Shown here piece by piece: positions 17,659-26,619 of a stretch of 64,000 nt of DNA. The notes under the pieces were generated by a model that had not been told where the DNA came from, did no database searches, and saw nothing but the letters and a program-made list of their open reading frames with translations. Position 1 is the stretch's first letter. Every line of letters starts with the position of its first letter. Source of the stretch: an uncultured Clostridia bacterium (GTDB taxonomy: Bacteria; Bacillota; Clostridia; Christensenellales; Borkfalkiaceae); assembly GCA_947631925.1 (NCBI GenBank), contig CANRNE010000011.1, forward strand, positions 1 to 64,000, in the 5' to 3' direction. A program made the translations under genes and the position numbers.

Positions 17659-19173
17659 ATGACAGCTGAAAGAACATGCGGGCTGCTCGTGCCCGTTTCC
17701 TCCCTCCCTTCCGAAGAGGGCATCGGAACCCTCGGCAGGGGGGCTTTTGCGTTCCTCGATTTTCTCGCGGAATCCGCCCAGCACATCTGGCAGGTGCTCC
17801 CGCTCAACCCGACTAACTACGGCGACAGTCCCTATCAGTCCTGTTGTGCGAATGCGCTCAACTACTATTTCATCGACCTTCGCCTGCTTCGGGAGGAGGG
17901 TCTTCTCACGGAGGAAGAACTTCGCTGCGACTTCGGCAGCAATCCGCTCCGCGTGGACTACGGCAAGCTGTTCCGCAACAAGATTGCCGTCTTAAAGCGC
18001 GCCTTTTCGCGCTTTGACGTAGAAAATCCCGCCTTCCGCGCCTTTGTCGAGGAGGGGGAATACGCCGACTTCGCCCTCTTCATGGCGCTAAAGGAGAACT
18101 TCGGCCACGCCGCATGGACGGAGTGGGAGGAGCCTTACCGCACCTATCATGAAGAAGTTGCGTCCGCGTTCGCGCGCGAGCACGCGTCGGAGATTGCCTT
18201 CTGGCAGTTCACGCAGTTCGAATTTCTGCGCCAGTGGGACGCGGTTCTTTCCTACGCCCACGCGCGGGGCATCTCGGTGATGGGGGACATTCCGCTCTAC
18301 ATCGCCTATGACAGCGTGGAGATGTGGAAGTACGGCAGCGAGATTTTCCGCGTGGACGAGCGCCGCATTCCCGAGGCCGTCGCAGGCTGCCCGCCCGACG
18401 CCTTCTCCGAAGACGGACAGCTGTGGGGGAATCCCGTCTACAACTGGGCGCACATGAAGGAGGACGGCTACCGCTGGTGGAACAGGCGCATCGCCGCCAA
18501 TCTCCGCCTCTTCGACATCCTGCGAATCGACCATTTCCGCGGCTTCGACCGCTACTATGCCGTGCCCTACGGCGCCAAGAATGCCCGCCTCGGCAGCTGG
18601 GAGGACGGCCCCAAGGAGGCGCTCTTTGCGGACAAGCTGAACCTGCGCATCGTCGCGGAGGACCTCGGCGTCATCGACGACGGCGTGAGACGGCTGATGA
18701 AAAACGTCGGCTACCCCGGCATGAAAATCATGGAATTTGCCTTCGACGGCAATCCCGAGAACGAGCACAAGCCCACCAACTGCACGGAGAACTTCGTCGT
18801 CTATACGGGCACGCACGACAACATGCCCCTCCGCCAGTACATCGAGGACCTCTCCGAAAAAGAGCTCGCCGCCTTCCGGGAGGACCTTGCGAAGGAATGT
18901 CGGGCGCTCGGCGTCCGTAAAAATTGCAAAGACGCCCCCGCGATGACGCGCACCGTCATCCGTCTCGCCTATGCGTGCAGGGCGAATACCGTCATCATTC
19001 CGCTGTGGGACGTGCTTGCGCTCGGCGGCGATTCCCGCATCAATTTGCCCTCCACCGTCTCTCCCAAGAACTGGAGCAGACGCTTTCTTCCCACGGATTT
19101 TGGCAAAAATGCAAAAAAGTTACTAAAAACACTTGCAATCCGTTCAAATCGGGTGTATAATATGAACAAATAG
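17659..19173 (+). CDS. malQ: 4-alpha-glucanotransferase (amylomaltase)
   Basis: 504 residues, GH77. It transfers alpha-1,4-glucan segments between maltodextrins and releases glucose in the cytoplasm. The N-terminal signature LLVPVSSLPSEEGIGTLG and the catalytic motifs are present: RIDHFRG with the nucleophile Asp (about 291), AEDLG with the acid/base Glu (about 333) and GTHDN (about 383). The ATG at 17659 follows CGGAGAAG and lies just downstream of the promoter. The last codons contain the promoter for the following transporter operon, so malQ can be expressed separately. Confidence 0.96.
   Translation: MTAERTCGLLVPVSSLPSEEGIGTLGRGAFAFLDFLAESAQHIWQVLPLNPTNYGDSPYQSCCANALNYYFIDLRLLREEGLLTEEELRCDFGSNPLRVDYGKLFRNKIAVLKRAFSRFDVENPAFRAFVEEGEYADFALFMALKENFGHAAWTEWEEPYRTYHEEVASAFAREHASEIAFWQFTQFEFLRQWDAVLSYAHARGISVMGDIPLYIAYDSVEMWKYGSEIFRVDERRIPEAVAGCPPDAFSEDGQLWGNPVYNWAHMKEDGYRWWNRRIAANLRLFDILRIDHFRGFDRYYAVPYGAKNARLGSWEDGPKEALFADKLNLRIVAEDLGVIDDGVRRLMKNVGYPGMKIMEFAFDGNPENEHKPTNCTENFVVYTGTHDNMPLRQYIEDLSEKELAAFREDLAKECRALGVRKNCKDAPAMTRTVIRLAYACRANTVIIPLWDVLALGGDSRINLPSTVSPKNWSRRFLPTDFGKNAKKLLKTLAIRSNRVYNMNK
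19133..19161 (+). promoter_or_regulatory. Sigma-A promoter of the maltodextrin operon, inside the end of malQ
   Basis: TTGCAA and TATAAT with 17-base spacing. It is flanked by a short inverted repeat GTTACT (19119-19124) / AGTAAC (19174-19179), a possible operator. The leader before the binding protein is about 170 bases and contains strong hairpins. Confidence 0.75.
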
Positions 19174-19223
19174 AGTAACGGTAATCACAGATTTCGCTTG
19201 CTCAAAGTTTCAAATTCACAAAT

Positions 19224-19273
19224 CCCCCCTTTTTTCTTGACAAAAGGGGGAGGGCGCGCCCGCGGGCGCGCCC
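19224..19273 (+). promoter_or_regulatory. Two strong leader hairpins before the binding-protein gene
   Basis: First a C-run/T-run followed by an A-run/G-run pair (CCCCCC...GGGGG), then a perfect 22-base palindrome of only G and C at 19252-19273 (arm GGGCGCGCCCG). They could terminate malQ readthrough, attenuate the operon or protect the 5' end. The 19174-19336 gap contains no gene. Confidence 0.6.
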
Positions 19274-19336
19274 GAAGGTCTATCGGGAATCGGCGGGGGA
19301 ACATCCCGTATTCAAATATTTTATCGGAGGAAAAGA

Positions 19337-20707
19337 ATGAAACAACGCTGGATTACTTTCACGCTTGCGGGGGCCATTGCGCTCACGGCAATCGGCGGCC
19401 TTGCGGCATGCGCACCCGAGGGCGGTGGCGGCGGTGGCGGTGTTGATGCCAATACCATTCAGATTTGGGGTCCGGGGCACGAAACGAGCTTTATCGAATC
19501 CCGCCTCAACGCCTATGTGCAGGCATGGGAAGCGGAGCATCCGGGGGAGAAGTATCCCTATAAATTGGTGCAGGCAAACGCCGGCGAGGACGATGCGGAA
19601 AACAAATTCAACGTCGATGCGACTGCCTGCGGCGATGTCTACCACTTCGCGAGCAACCAGCTCATGTCTCTGATGGAAGCGGGCGGCCTTGCCCGTATCA
19701 GCCCCGACATGGAGACGCGCATCAAGACAGAGGACATGGAAGCAGTCGTCGAGGCTTGCAAGATAGGGGATGGCTACTATGCCTATCCCTACACCTCGGA
19801 CAACGGCTACTGCCTCTTCTATGACAGCGATGTCGTCACGATTACGGAAGAAACCACCGTCATGGACGTCATCGAGCAATGCAAGGCGGCGAAAAAGCAG
19901 TTCATCATGCCCATGAAGGATGCCTACTATGCGGCGTCCTTCATCTACGGCGCGGGCGCCACCTATCAGGCAACCTACAATAATAGCGGTAAATTCCTGT
20001 CCTCGAAGAACACCTTCGCCGAAAAGCCCGCAGGGAGCGAATACTCCTACGGCGAACTCGGCGGCAAGATGCTTGCCGACCTGTTCGAGCTCAGCAACAG
20101 CTCTGCGAAGGGGTACACTGCCACCGTCATCGCGGGCGGCAATACGGAAGTGGAAACTGCGCTCAACACAGAAAAATTCGGCGCCGCCGTCACCGGTTCA
20201 TGGGAAGCGGCCTCCATCGCCTATGCGACCGTGAATGGGGAGCCCCTCAAAGCGGCGGCCTGCGCCCTTCCCGATTGGGTGAGCACGCTCGACGGCAACA
20301 CCTATCATTGGCGCGCCTTCATGGGCTACAAGATGATTGGCGTCAATCCCCACTCCTCGCACCTTGCCGAGGCGCACAGAATCGCCGCCTTCCTCACCTC
20401 GGAAGAGTCCCAGCTGGCACACTTCAACGAATGGTATGTCGGTCCCTCCAACAAGAAAGTGGCGGAAAGCGACGAAGTTTTGAACAGCGAATACAGCTTC
20501 TCCTTCAAGGCAATGAACGAGCAGCGCGAGAAGTGTTCGCTGCCGCAGAAACCCTGCCCGCAGGACTACTGGAACAACGTCGGCTCCTTTGCGGAATGGC
20601 TTATGGACTACAATGCGAATATCTCCGACCCGAAGACTCCCGCTGCGGACAAAAAGGATTTGAAGACGCGCGTCGAACAGCTCGCCAAAGCTTTGACCCA
20701 AAATTAA
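19337..20707 (+). CDS. Maltodextrin-type substrate-binding lipoprotein
   Basis: 456 residues. Type II signal peptide with lipobox LAAC (Cys25) and a Gly-rich linker, then a family-1 extracellular solute-binding fold (IQIWGPGHE start; ligand-contact region around WEAASI and the FNEWYVGPSNKK segment near the C-terminus). It captures malto-oligosaccharides outside the membrane and delivers them to MalFG. GGAGG SD. It is the first gene of the operon; specificity is inferred from the amylases and malQ beside it. Confidence 0.9.
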   Translation: MKQRWITFTLAGAIALTAIGGLAACAPEGGGGGGGVDANTIQIWGPGHETSFIESRLNAYVQAWEAEHPGEKYPYKLVQANAGEDDAENKFNVDATACGDVYHFASNQLMSLMEAGGLARISPDMETRIKTEDMEAVVEACKIGDGYYAYPYTSDNGYCLFYDSDVVTITEETTVMDVIEQCKAAKKQFIMPMKDAYYAASFIYGAGATYQATYNNSGKFLSSKNTFAEKPAGSEYSYGELGGKMLADLFELSNSSAKGYTATVIAGGNTEVETALNTEKFGAAVTGSWEAASIAYATVNGEPLKAAACALPDWVSTLDGNTYHWRAFMGYKMIGVNPHSSHLAEAHRIAAFLTSEESQLAHFNEWYVGPSNKKVAESDEVLNSEYSFSFKAMNEQREKCSLPQKPCPQDYWNNVGSFAEWLMDYNANISDPKTPAADKKDLKTRVEQLAKALTQN

Positions 20708-20770
20708 CACTTGCACATGCGGGGCAAAGCGCAGTCTTTGCCCCTTTCTCCGATTCTCGAGGAGGACATT

Positions 20771-22420
20771 ATGAAGGATATTCCGCCCATCATCACGGGA
20801 GGACAAATCGCGCTCATCGTCTTCCTCTCCGTCATCGCGCTCGCGCTCGCCGTCGTCGCCCTGCTGCTCTTTGTGGGGCTGGTGCGGCGGCGCAGCTTCC
20901 GCGAGGCGACGGAGCTGGAAATTCTCACGATGGGCCCGCTGCAAAAATTCGGCTACCGCGCCAAGCGCTTCCTCTTCCGCGTCCCGGATGGGGCGTATAC
21001 GCTCGTCGCGGTGCACATTCCCGCCCTCGCCAAGCGGGCATGGAAGGGGATTTGCGGCATCTTCACCACCCTCAAGGACGCCCTCGTCCACGGGGACTGG
21101 AAGACCCGCTGCTCCTTTGCCGTCATGGGATTCTCCTATTTCGCCCGCAAGCGCTTTGCCCGCGGGCTGCTCTTCTTTGCGCTCGAAGTGTTCTATATCC
21201 TGTATATGGTGCTCTTCGGCGGCAATCAGCTCTTCCGCTTCTTCACGATGACGGAGGGCAACGTCGTGGGAAGGGAGGAGTTCTGGAACGAGGACATCGG
21301 CAACTGGGACTACCGCTACCATGACAACAGCCTGCTCATTCTCATCTACGGCACGCTGACGCTCATCTTCACCGTGGCATTCCTGTACGGCTGGTACAAG
21401 AACATCAAGGCCGCCTACTATGCGCAGGAGCTCGAGGAGGCGCGCCGCCACATTCCCACCGCGAAGGAGGACATCCACAACCTCGTGGACGCGCAGTATC
21501 ACAAGACGCTGCTCGCCGTCCCGCTCGCGGGCCTCATGGTGTTCACGATATTCCCGATTATCTTCATGATTTTCCTCGCGTTCACCAACTATGACGCCAT
21601 GCACACGCCCGACGTCTCCAATCTCTTCACATGGGTGGGGGCGCAGAACTTCTTCACCATCTTCACGGGCGGCATCGGCTCGGGCAACACCCAGTTCGGG
21701 CGCGTGTTCGGAACGCTGCTCTTATGGACGGTCGTCTGGGCAGTCTTTGCGACGTTCACCAACTACATTCTCGGCATGCTCGTCGCCATCATCATCAACA
21801 AGAAGGGGATTCGCCTCAAAAAGCTGTGGCGAACGGTGCTCGTCATGACGATTGCCGTGCCGCAGTTCGTTTCCCTCCTTCTGATGTCGCAGATGTTCGG
21901 CGACAACGGGTTCATCAACACCGTCTTCGGCACCCGAATCGGCTTCTTGACCGACCACAGCCTTCTCCCCAAGGTGATGGTCATTCTCATCAACATCTGG
22001 GTGGGCATTCCGCACACCATGCTCATGGTCTCGGGAATTCTCATGAACATTCCCGCCGACCTCTACGAATCGGCAAAAATCGACGGCGCAGGTCCCGTCA
22101 AGCAGTACATGAAGATTACCCTTCCCTACATCCTGCATGTGACCACGCCCTCGCTCATCACGACGTTTATCGGCAACCTCAACAACTTCGGCGTCATCTA
22201 CCTGCTCACGGGCGGCGGTCCGCTCATGCAGGAGGCGGGCTCGGGCGGCGCAGGCGAGACGGACCTTCTCATCACTTGGCTCTACAAACTCGTGTTCAGC
22301 TACAATGAATATGCCATGGCGTCCGTCGTCAGCATTCTCATGTTCATTCTGACCGCCGTCGTGTCGCTCATCGCCTACAACCGCTCCAAAGCAGTCAAAA
22401 ACGAGGAGGACTTCATGTAA
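20771..22420 (+). CDS. malF: Maltodextrin ABC transporter permease, MalF type
   Basis: 549 residues. The ATG at 20771 follows GAGGAGGAC; the in-frame ATG at 20711 lies before this SD. It has a long N-terminal part with a first helix and an amphipathic region, followed by six to seven helices. The EAA motif characteristic of this permease class is visible (YESAKIDGAGPVKQYMKITL). It forms the channel with MalG. The stop overlaps the malG ATG. Confidence 0.9.
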   Translation: MKDIPPIITGGQIALIVFLSVIALALAVVALLLFVGLVRRRSFREATELEILTMGPLQKFGYRAKRFLFRVPDGAYTLVAVHIPALAKRAWKGICGIFTTLKDALVHGDWKTRCSFAVMGFSYFARKRFARGLLFFALEVFYILYMVLFGGNQLFRFFTMTEGNVVGREEFWNEDIGNWDYRYHDNSLLILIYGTLTLIFTVAFLYGWYKNIKAAYYAQELEEARRHIPTAKEDIHNLVDAQYHKTLLAVPLAGLMVFTIFPIIFMIFLAFTNYDAMHTPDVSNLFTWVGAQNFFTIFTGGIGSGNTQFGRVFGTLLLWTVVWAVFATFTNYILGMLVAIIINKKGIRLKKLWRTVLVMTIAVPQFVSLLLMSQMFGDNGFINTVFGTRIGFLTDHSLLPKVMVILINIWVGIPHTMLMVSGILMNIPADLYESAKIDGAGPVKQYMKITLPYILHVTTPSLITTFIGNLNNFGVIYLLTGGGPLMQEAGSGGAGETDLLITWLYKLVFSYNEYAMASVVSILMFILTAVVSLIAYNRSKAVKNEEDFM

Positions 22421-23328
22421 TGAAACGTCTCCGCAGCAAAAAAGCCGTGGAACGCGGCACCAACGCGGCCATCTATGTCATTCTGACCGTCATCAGCATC
22501 ATCTGGCTCTTCCCGTTTGTCTATCTGCTCATGCAGTCCTTCCGCGGCGAACCGGGACAGGCGACGGCGTACTTCTTCCCCAAGCAGTGGACGTTCGACA
22601 ACTACATCCACCTCTTCACGGGGGAGGGAATCTCCTATAAGGACGGCCTCGTCAAGGCGACGGAAGTCAAATTCCCGCTCTGGTACGGGCGCACCCTCCT
22701 CATCGCCCTCGTCGTCACCGTCATACAGACGCTCATCGTGCTCGTCACGAGCTATGCGCTCTCCCGCCTCCGCTTCAAGATGAGAAAGCCGCTCATGAAC
22801 CTCATGCTCATCCTCGGGATGTTCCCCGGGTTCATGTCCATGACGGCGCTCTACTTCCTCCTCAAGCTCCTCGGCCTGACGCAGGACATGAGCACGGTGG
22901 GCCTCATTCTCGTCTATGTGGGGAGCTCGTGTATGGGCTACTACATCTGTAAGGGCTTCTTCGACACCATTCCGAAGAGCCTCGACGAGGCGGCGCGCAT
23001 TGACGGCGCCAACCGACAGCAGGTGTTCTTCAAAGTCATCCTGCCGCTCTCCAAACCCATCATCATCTACACCATTCTCAACGCATTCATGGCGCCGTGG
23101 GGGGACTATATGTTCGCCTCGCTCATCGCCTTCGGCAATTCCAACTACTGGAACGTCGCCGTCGGTATGCGCGAGATGATTCAGCCCGCCGCCCTCAGCA
23201 CCTATGCAGACTCCTTCCAGCGCTTCTGCGCGGCGGCGGTGATTGTCTCCATTCCCATCACCGTCCTCTTCTTCCTTCTGCAGCGCTACTATGTGGAGGG
23301 CATCACGGGAGGTTCTGTCAAGGGATGA
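22420..23328 (+). CDS. malG: Maltodextrin ABC transporter permease, MalG type
   Basis: 302 residues, six membrane helices, EAA loop (DEAARIDGANRQQVFFKVILP) that docks to the ATPase. Start ATG overlaps the malF stop (ATGTAATG). Its own stop overlaps the start of the first amylase gene. Confidence 0.92.
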   Translation: MKRLRSKKAVERGTNAAIYVILTVISIIWLFPFVYLLMQSFRGEPGQATAYFFPKQWTFDNYIHLFTGEGISYKDGLVKATEVKFPLWYGRTLLIALVVTVIQTLIVLVTSYALSRLRFKMRKPLMNLMLILGMFPGFMSMTALYFLLKLLGLTQDMSTVGLILVYVGSSCMGYYICKGFFDTIPKSLDEAARIDGANRQQVFFKVILPLSKPIIIYTILNAFMAPWGDYMFASLIAFGNSNYWNVAVGMREMIQPAALSTYADSFQRFCAAAVIVSIPITVLFFLLQRYYVEGITGGSVKG

Positions 23329-24902
23329 TGAAACGCACGCTCTCGGTATGTCTCGCGGCGGCGATTGCTCTCCCGCTCGCACTCCTCGGCGCCTGTGCGC
23401 CCCACGATGTCCTCGAAGAAGAGATTATCGAGGACGGCTACGACAACTACTACGAAATCTACGTCGGTTCCTTCTGCGACAGCGACAACGACGGCAAAGG
23501 GGACCTGCGCGGCGTCACGCAAAAGCTCTCCTATGTGCGCGATTTGGGCTATACGGGCATCTGGCTCATGCCCATCTGCAAGTCGCCGAGCTACCACAAG
23601 TACGACGTCGAGGACTACAAGGCCGTGGACCCCGCCTACGGCACGATGGACGACTTCAAGGAGATGGTCGCCCGCGCGCACGAGCTGGGGATTGACGTCA
23701 TCATCGACATGGTCTTCAACCATTCCTCCAATCGCAATGCGTGGTTTTCCGCCTTTGCGGATGCCCGCATCGCGGGGGATACCGACAACAAGTATTACAA
23801 CTACTACAACTTCTCCGCGACGCCGCAGGACGGCTATGCCTATGCGGCAAATAACTTCTATTATGAGGCGCGCTTCGACACCGCCATGCCCGACCTCAAC
23901 CTCGAATGCGAGGACGTAAAGGATGAGCTCGTCGACATCATGCGCTTCTGGCTCACGGAGGGGGACGTGGACGGCTTCCGCCTCGACGCGGTGCGCTATT
24001 TCTGGTACAACAACCCCGAACGGAGCGCAGATTTTGTCGGCTGGCTGAAGGAACAGGCGGACGGCATCCTCCGTGAAACGGAAGGGGAGGGCGCCCACGC
24101 CTACTTTGTCGGCGAAGACTGGGCGACGGAATCCGAGATTGCCACCTTCTACGAGCGCGGAAAGGGCAGCACCTTCTTTGCGTTCAGCGTGGCGCAGAAC
24201 GCACCCTCCTACATTCCCTCCGTCATCAACTCCGCCATGCACCCCGTGCTCCCCGACCCCGCATATTCGGCACAGCTCTTCATGCGGTCGATGGAGCGCC
24301 TCGAAGAGATAGCGGGCGGCGGCATCGCCGTTCCCTTCCTCGACAACCACGACACGACCCGCATTGCCACTTCCTACGGGAAAAATGTGGAGAAAATCAA
24401 GTTCTCCTACGGACTTCTCTCGCTGTATTCGGGCAATATCTTCACCTACTACGGCGATGAAATCGGCGCCATGGGCAACAAGGACATGGGGGACGAGTAT
24501 CTCCGCGTCGGCATGCTCTGGAAGAACACGGACACCGTCCTCACCCCCGGTTCCTATGTCAAAAACGCCGCCTCGCTCTACTACTCCTTCGGCTCCGTCG
24601 AACAGCAGCTGAAGGACGAGGACAGTATTCTCAACTATTACAAGCGCTGCAACAATGCGAGAAACGCCTTCCCCGCCCTCATGCGCGGGACGGCCGTCCG
24701 CGTCAACGAAGACGGCGCGGTGCTCGTCTTCACCAAGACCTACAAGTCTCAGACCGTCACCGTCGCCGTCAACTTCTCCATGGAGACGGAGACCGTGGAA
24801 GTATCGGGCACGCTCGCCCGCGACATCTGCGTGAGCGGTGCGGTGACCGAGAGCGGAGGGACGCTCACCATGCCCGCCCTCTCCATCGCAATTTTGCAAT
24901 GA
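23325..24902 (+). CDS. GH13 alpha-amylase lipoprotein 1
   Basis: About 525 residues; two adjacent ATGs (23325, 23328). A signal peptide with lipobox LGAC places the enzyme on the outer face of the membrane. GH13 catalytic residues: nucleophile Asp in GFRLDAV (about 219), acid/base Glu in VGEDW (about 262) and the HD pair in LDNHDTTR (about 340). A Ca-binding-type DSDNDGKGD motif is near the N-terminus. It would cut starch or long dextrins into pieces for the adjacent transporter. Overlaps malG by ATGA. Confidence 0.92.
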   Translation: MMKRTLSVCLAAAIALPLALLGACAPHDVLEEEIIEDGYDNYYEIYVGSFCDSDNDGKGDLRGVTQKLSYVRDLGYTGIWLMPICKSPSYHKYDVEDYKAVDPAYGTMDDFKEMVARAHELGIDVIIDMVFNHSSNRNAWFSAFADARIAGDTDNKYYNYYNFSATPQDGYAYAANNFYYEARFDTAMPDLNLECEDVKDELVDIMRFWLTEGDVDGFRLDAVRYFWYNNPERSADFVGWLKEQADGILRETEGEGAHAYFVGEDWATESEIATFYERGKGSTFFAFSVAQNAPSYIPSVINSAMHPVLPDPAYSAQLFMRSMERLEEIAGGGIAVPFLDNHDTTRIATSYGKNVEKIKFSYGLLSLYSGNIFTYYGDEIGAMGNKDMGDEYLRVGMLWKNTDTVLTPGSYVKNAASLYYSFGSVEQQLKDEDSILNYYKRCNNARNAFPALMRGTAVRVNEDGAVLVFTKTYKSQTVTVAVNFSMETETVEVSGTLARDICVSGAVTESGGTLTMPALSIAILQ

Positions 24903-24912
24903 GGTATCCGAC

Positions 24913-26595
24913 ATGAAAGCAAAATTTCTTCTCCCGATAGCCTTCTCCCTCGCGGCGATGCTCACCGTTGTCGGCTGCACCCCGCAAGGAGGCACGCAGT
25001 ATCACTTCCCGCATGCGGAAAGCGCCTATCTTCCGACGGACGAAGGCAAGATCGAAGAGAATCTCCTCGACGACGACTACGAGACCTACTATCAGATTTT
25101 CGTCTATTCCTTCTGCGACGGCGACGAGGACGGCAGGGGGGACATCGCAGGCATCACCTCGAAACTCGACTATATCCGCAAGATGGGCTATACGGGCATC
25201 TGGCTCACCCCTATCACCGAGGGGGGAAGCAACCACGCCTACGACGTCATCGATTACTATGAGGTAGACGACCGCTTCGGCACCCTCGACGACGTCAAAG
25301 CGCTCGTCAAAAAGGCGCACAGCCTCGGCATCAAAGTCATCCTCGACATGGTCTTCAACCACACCTCCGACCGCAACGAGTGGTTCTCGGACTGCGTCAT
25401 GGCACACATCGACGGCGACACCTCCAACAAGTATTATAACTACTACGACCTTCGCACGTCTGCGGCATGGGGCGGCAATTCCCAAGCCATTTCGGGCACC
25501 TATCAGGGCAAGAGCTACAGCTACTACTACGAATCCTCGCAGGGACAGCACGACATGCCCGACCTCAACCTCGACAACGCCGCAGTACAGAGCGAGATTG
25601 CAAACATCATCAAGTTCTGGATGCAATACGGCATCGACGGCTTCCGTCTCGACGCCGTCAAGAATTATTTTTCAAGCCTCACGAAGAGCGCGCAGTTCGT
25701 CGGATGGATTGCCACCGAGGCGAAAAAATACAATCAAAATGCCTACATCGTCGGCGAAGTGTACGGCGGGGAGAGCGAAATCAAGACGTTCTACAACAAC
25801 GGCTCGCCCGCGCAGAGCTACTTCTGGTTCCCCGACGCCTACTTCCCCGAATGGAGTTGGCCCAGCCATCAAGGCACCATCGGCTGGTGGGCCAAGCAGG
25901 CGGTAAACAGCCCCTCCTCGAGTGCGGACGCCGCCACGAATTACTTCAATTCGATGAAGAACATGATTACGGGCTCCCCGAGCGGCATTCCCGCGCCCTT
26001 CCTGGACAGCCATGACACCGACCGCATCGCAGACGGCTGTTTTGGCGGAAACGAGCGGATGATAAAGTTCGCCCAGATGCTCTTTGCGATGTACACGGGC
26101 AACACCTTCACCTACTACGGCGATGAAATCGGGGCAATGGGCACCCGCGGGGAGGGCTCGGGCTCGGACGCCAACCGCCGTCTCGGGATGCTCTGGTGCA
26201 AGGACGACCTCGACAATCACCCGCCCATCTCCATGTCGGGCGGCACGCCCAACTATCCCTTCGGCGGCGTCGTCGAACAGATTCAGGACCCGACGAGTAT
26301 TCTGAACGTCGTCAAGAAGTGCAACAATGCGAGAAACGCCTTCCCCGCCCTCATGCGCGGCACGCCCTCGCGCGTTGCTTACAGCGACTCCTCCGTTCTC
26401 GTCGTGCGGAAGACCTGTCAAGGCGCCTCGCCCATCACCATCGTCATCAACTTCTCGAATGTCCCCAAGACAGTCAGCGCCGCCACCTTCTCCGAAAAGA
26501 CATACAAGTGGGGCGTGACGGCAAGCAACGCAGCGATTTCGGGCAGCGGCAGCACGGCTACGCTCCCCGGCTACTCCATAGCCATCTTCGGCTGA
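24913..26595 (+). CDS. GH13 alpha-amylase lipoprotein 2
   Basis: 560 residues with lipobox VVGC (Cys22). It is a paralogue of the preceding enzyme: same N-terminal Ca-site (DGDEDGRGD), GFRLDAV (nucleophile Asp about 245), VGEVYGG (Glu about 281) and LDSHDTDR (about 366). It has additional loop segments absent from its neighbour (SSQGQHDM and the WPSHQG region), so specificity may differ. Its C-terminal stretch KKCNNARNAFPALMRGT is nearly identical to that of amylase 1, indicating local duplication. GAGG SD. Confidence 0.92.
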   Translation: MKAKFLLPIAFSLAAMLTVVGCTPQGGTQYHFPHAESAYLPTDEGKIEENLLDDDYETYYQIFVYSFCDGDEDGRGDIAGITSKLDYIRKMGYTGIWLTPITEGGSNHAYDVIDYYEVDDRFGTLDDVKALVKKAHSLGIKVILDMVFNHTSDRNEWFSDCVMAHIDGDTSNKYYNYYDLRTSAAWGGNSQAISGTYQGKSYSYYYESSQGQHDMPDLNLDNAAVQSEIANIIKFWMQYGIDGFRLDAVKNYFSSLTKSAQFVGWIATEAKKYNQNAYIVGEVYGGESEIKTFYNNGSPAQSYFWFPDAYFPEWSWPSHQGTIGWWAKQAVNSPSSSADAATNYFNSMKNMITGSPSGIPAPFLDSHDTDRIADGCFGGNERMIKFAQMLFAMYTGNTFTYYGDEIGAMGTRGEGSGSDANRRLGMLWCKDDLDNHPPISMSGGTPNYPFGGVVEQIQDPTSILNVVKKCNNARNAFPALMRGTPSRVAYSDSSVLVVRKTCQGASPITIVINFSNVPKTVSAATFSEKTYKWGVTASNAAISGSGSTATLPGYSIAIFG

Positions 26596-26619
26596 GAAAT
26601 CTCATAAGGACGGTATCAC

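Noticed and set aside
19237-19242. TTGACA as a -35 box upstream of the binding lipoprotein
   Set aside because: No -10 at the right distance; the sequence downstream is the GC-only palindrome. The TTGCAA-TATAAT pair inside malQ is better.
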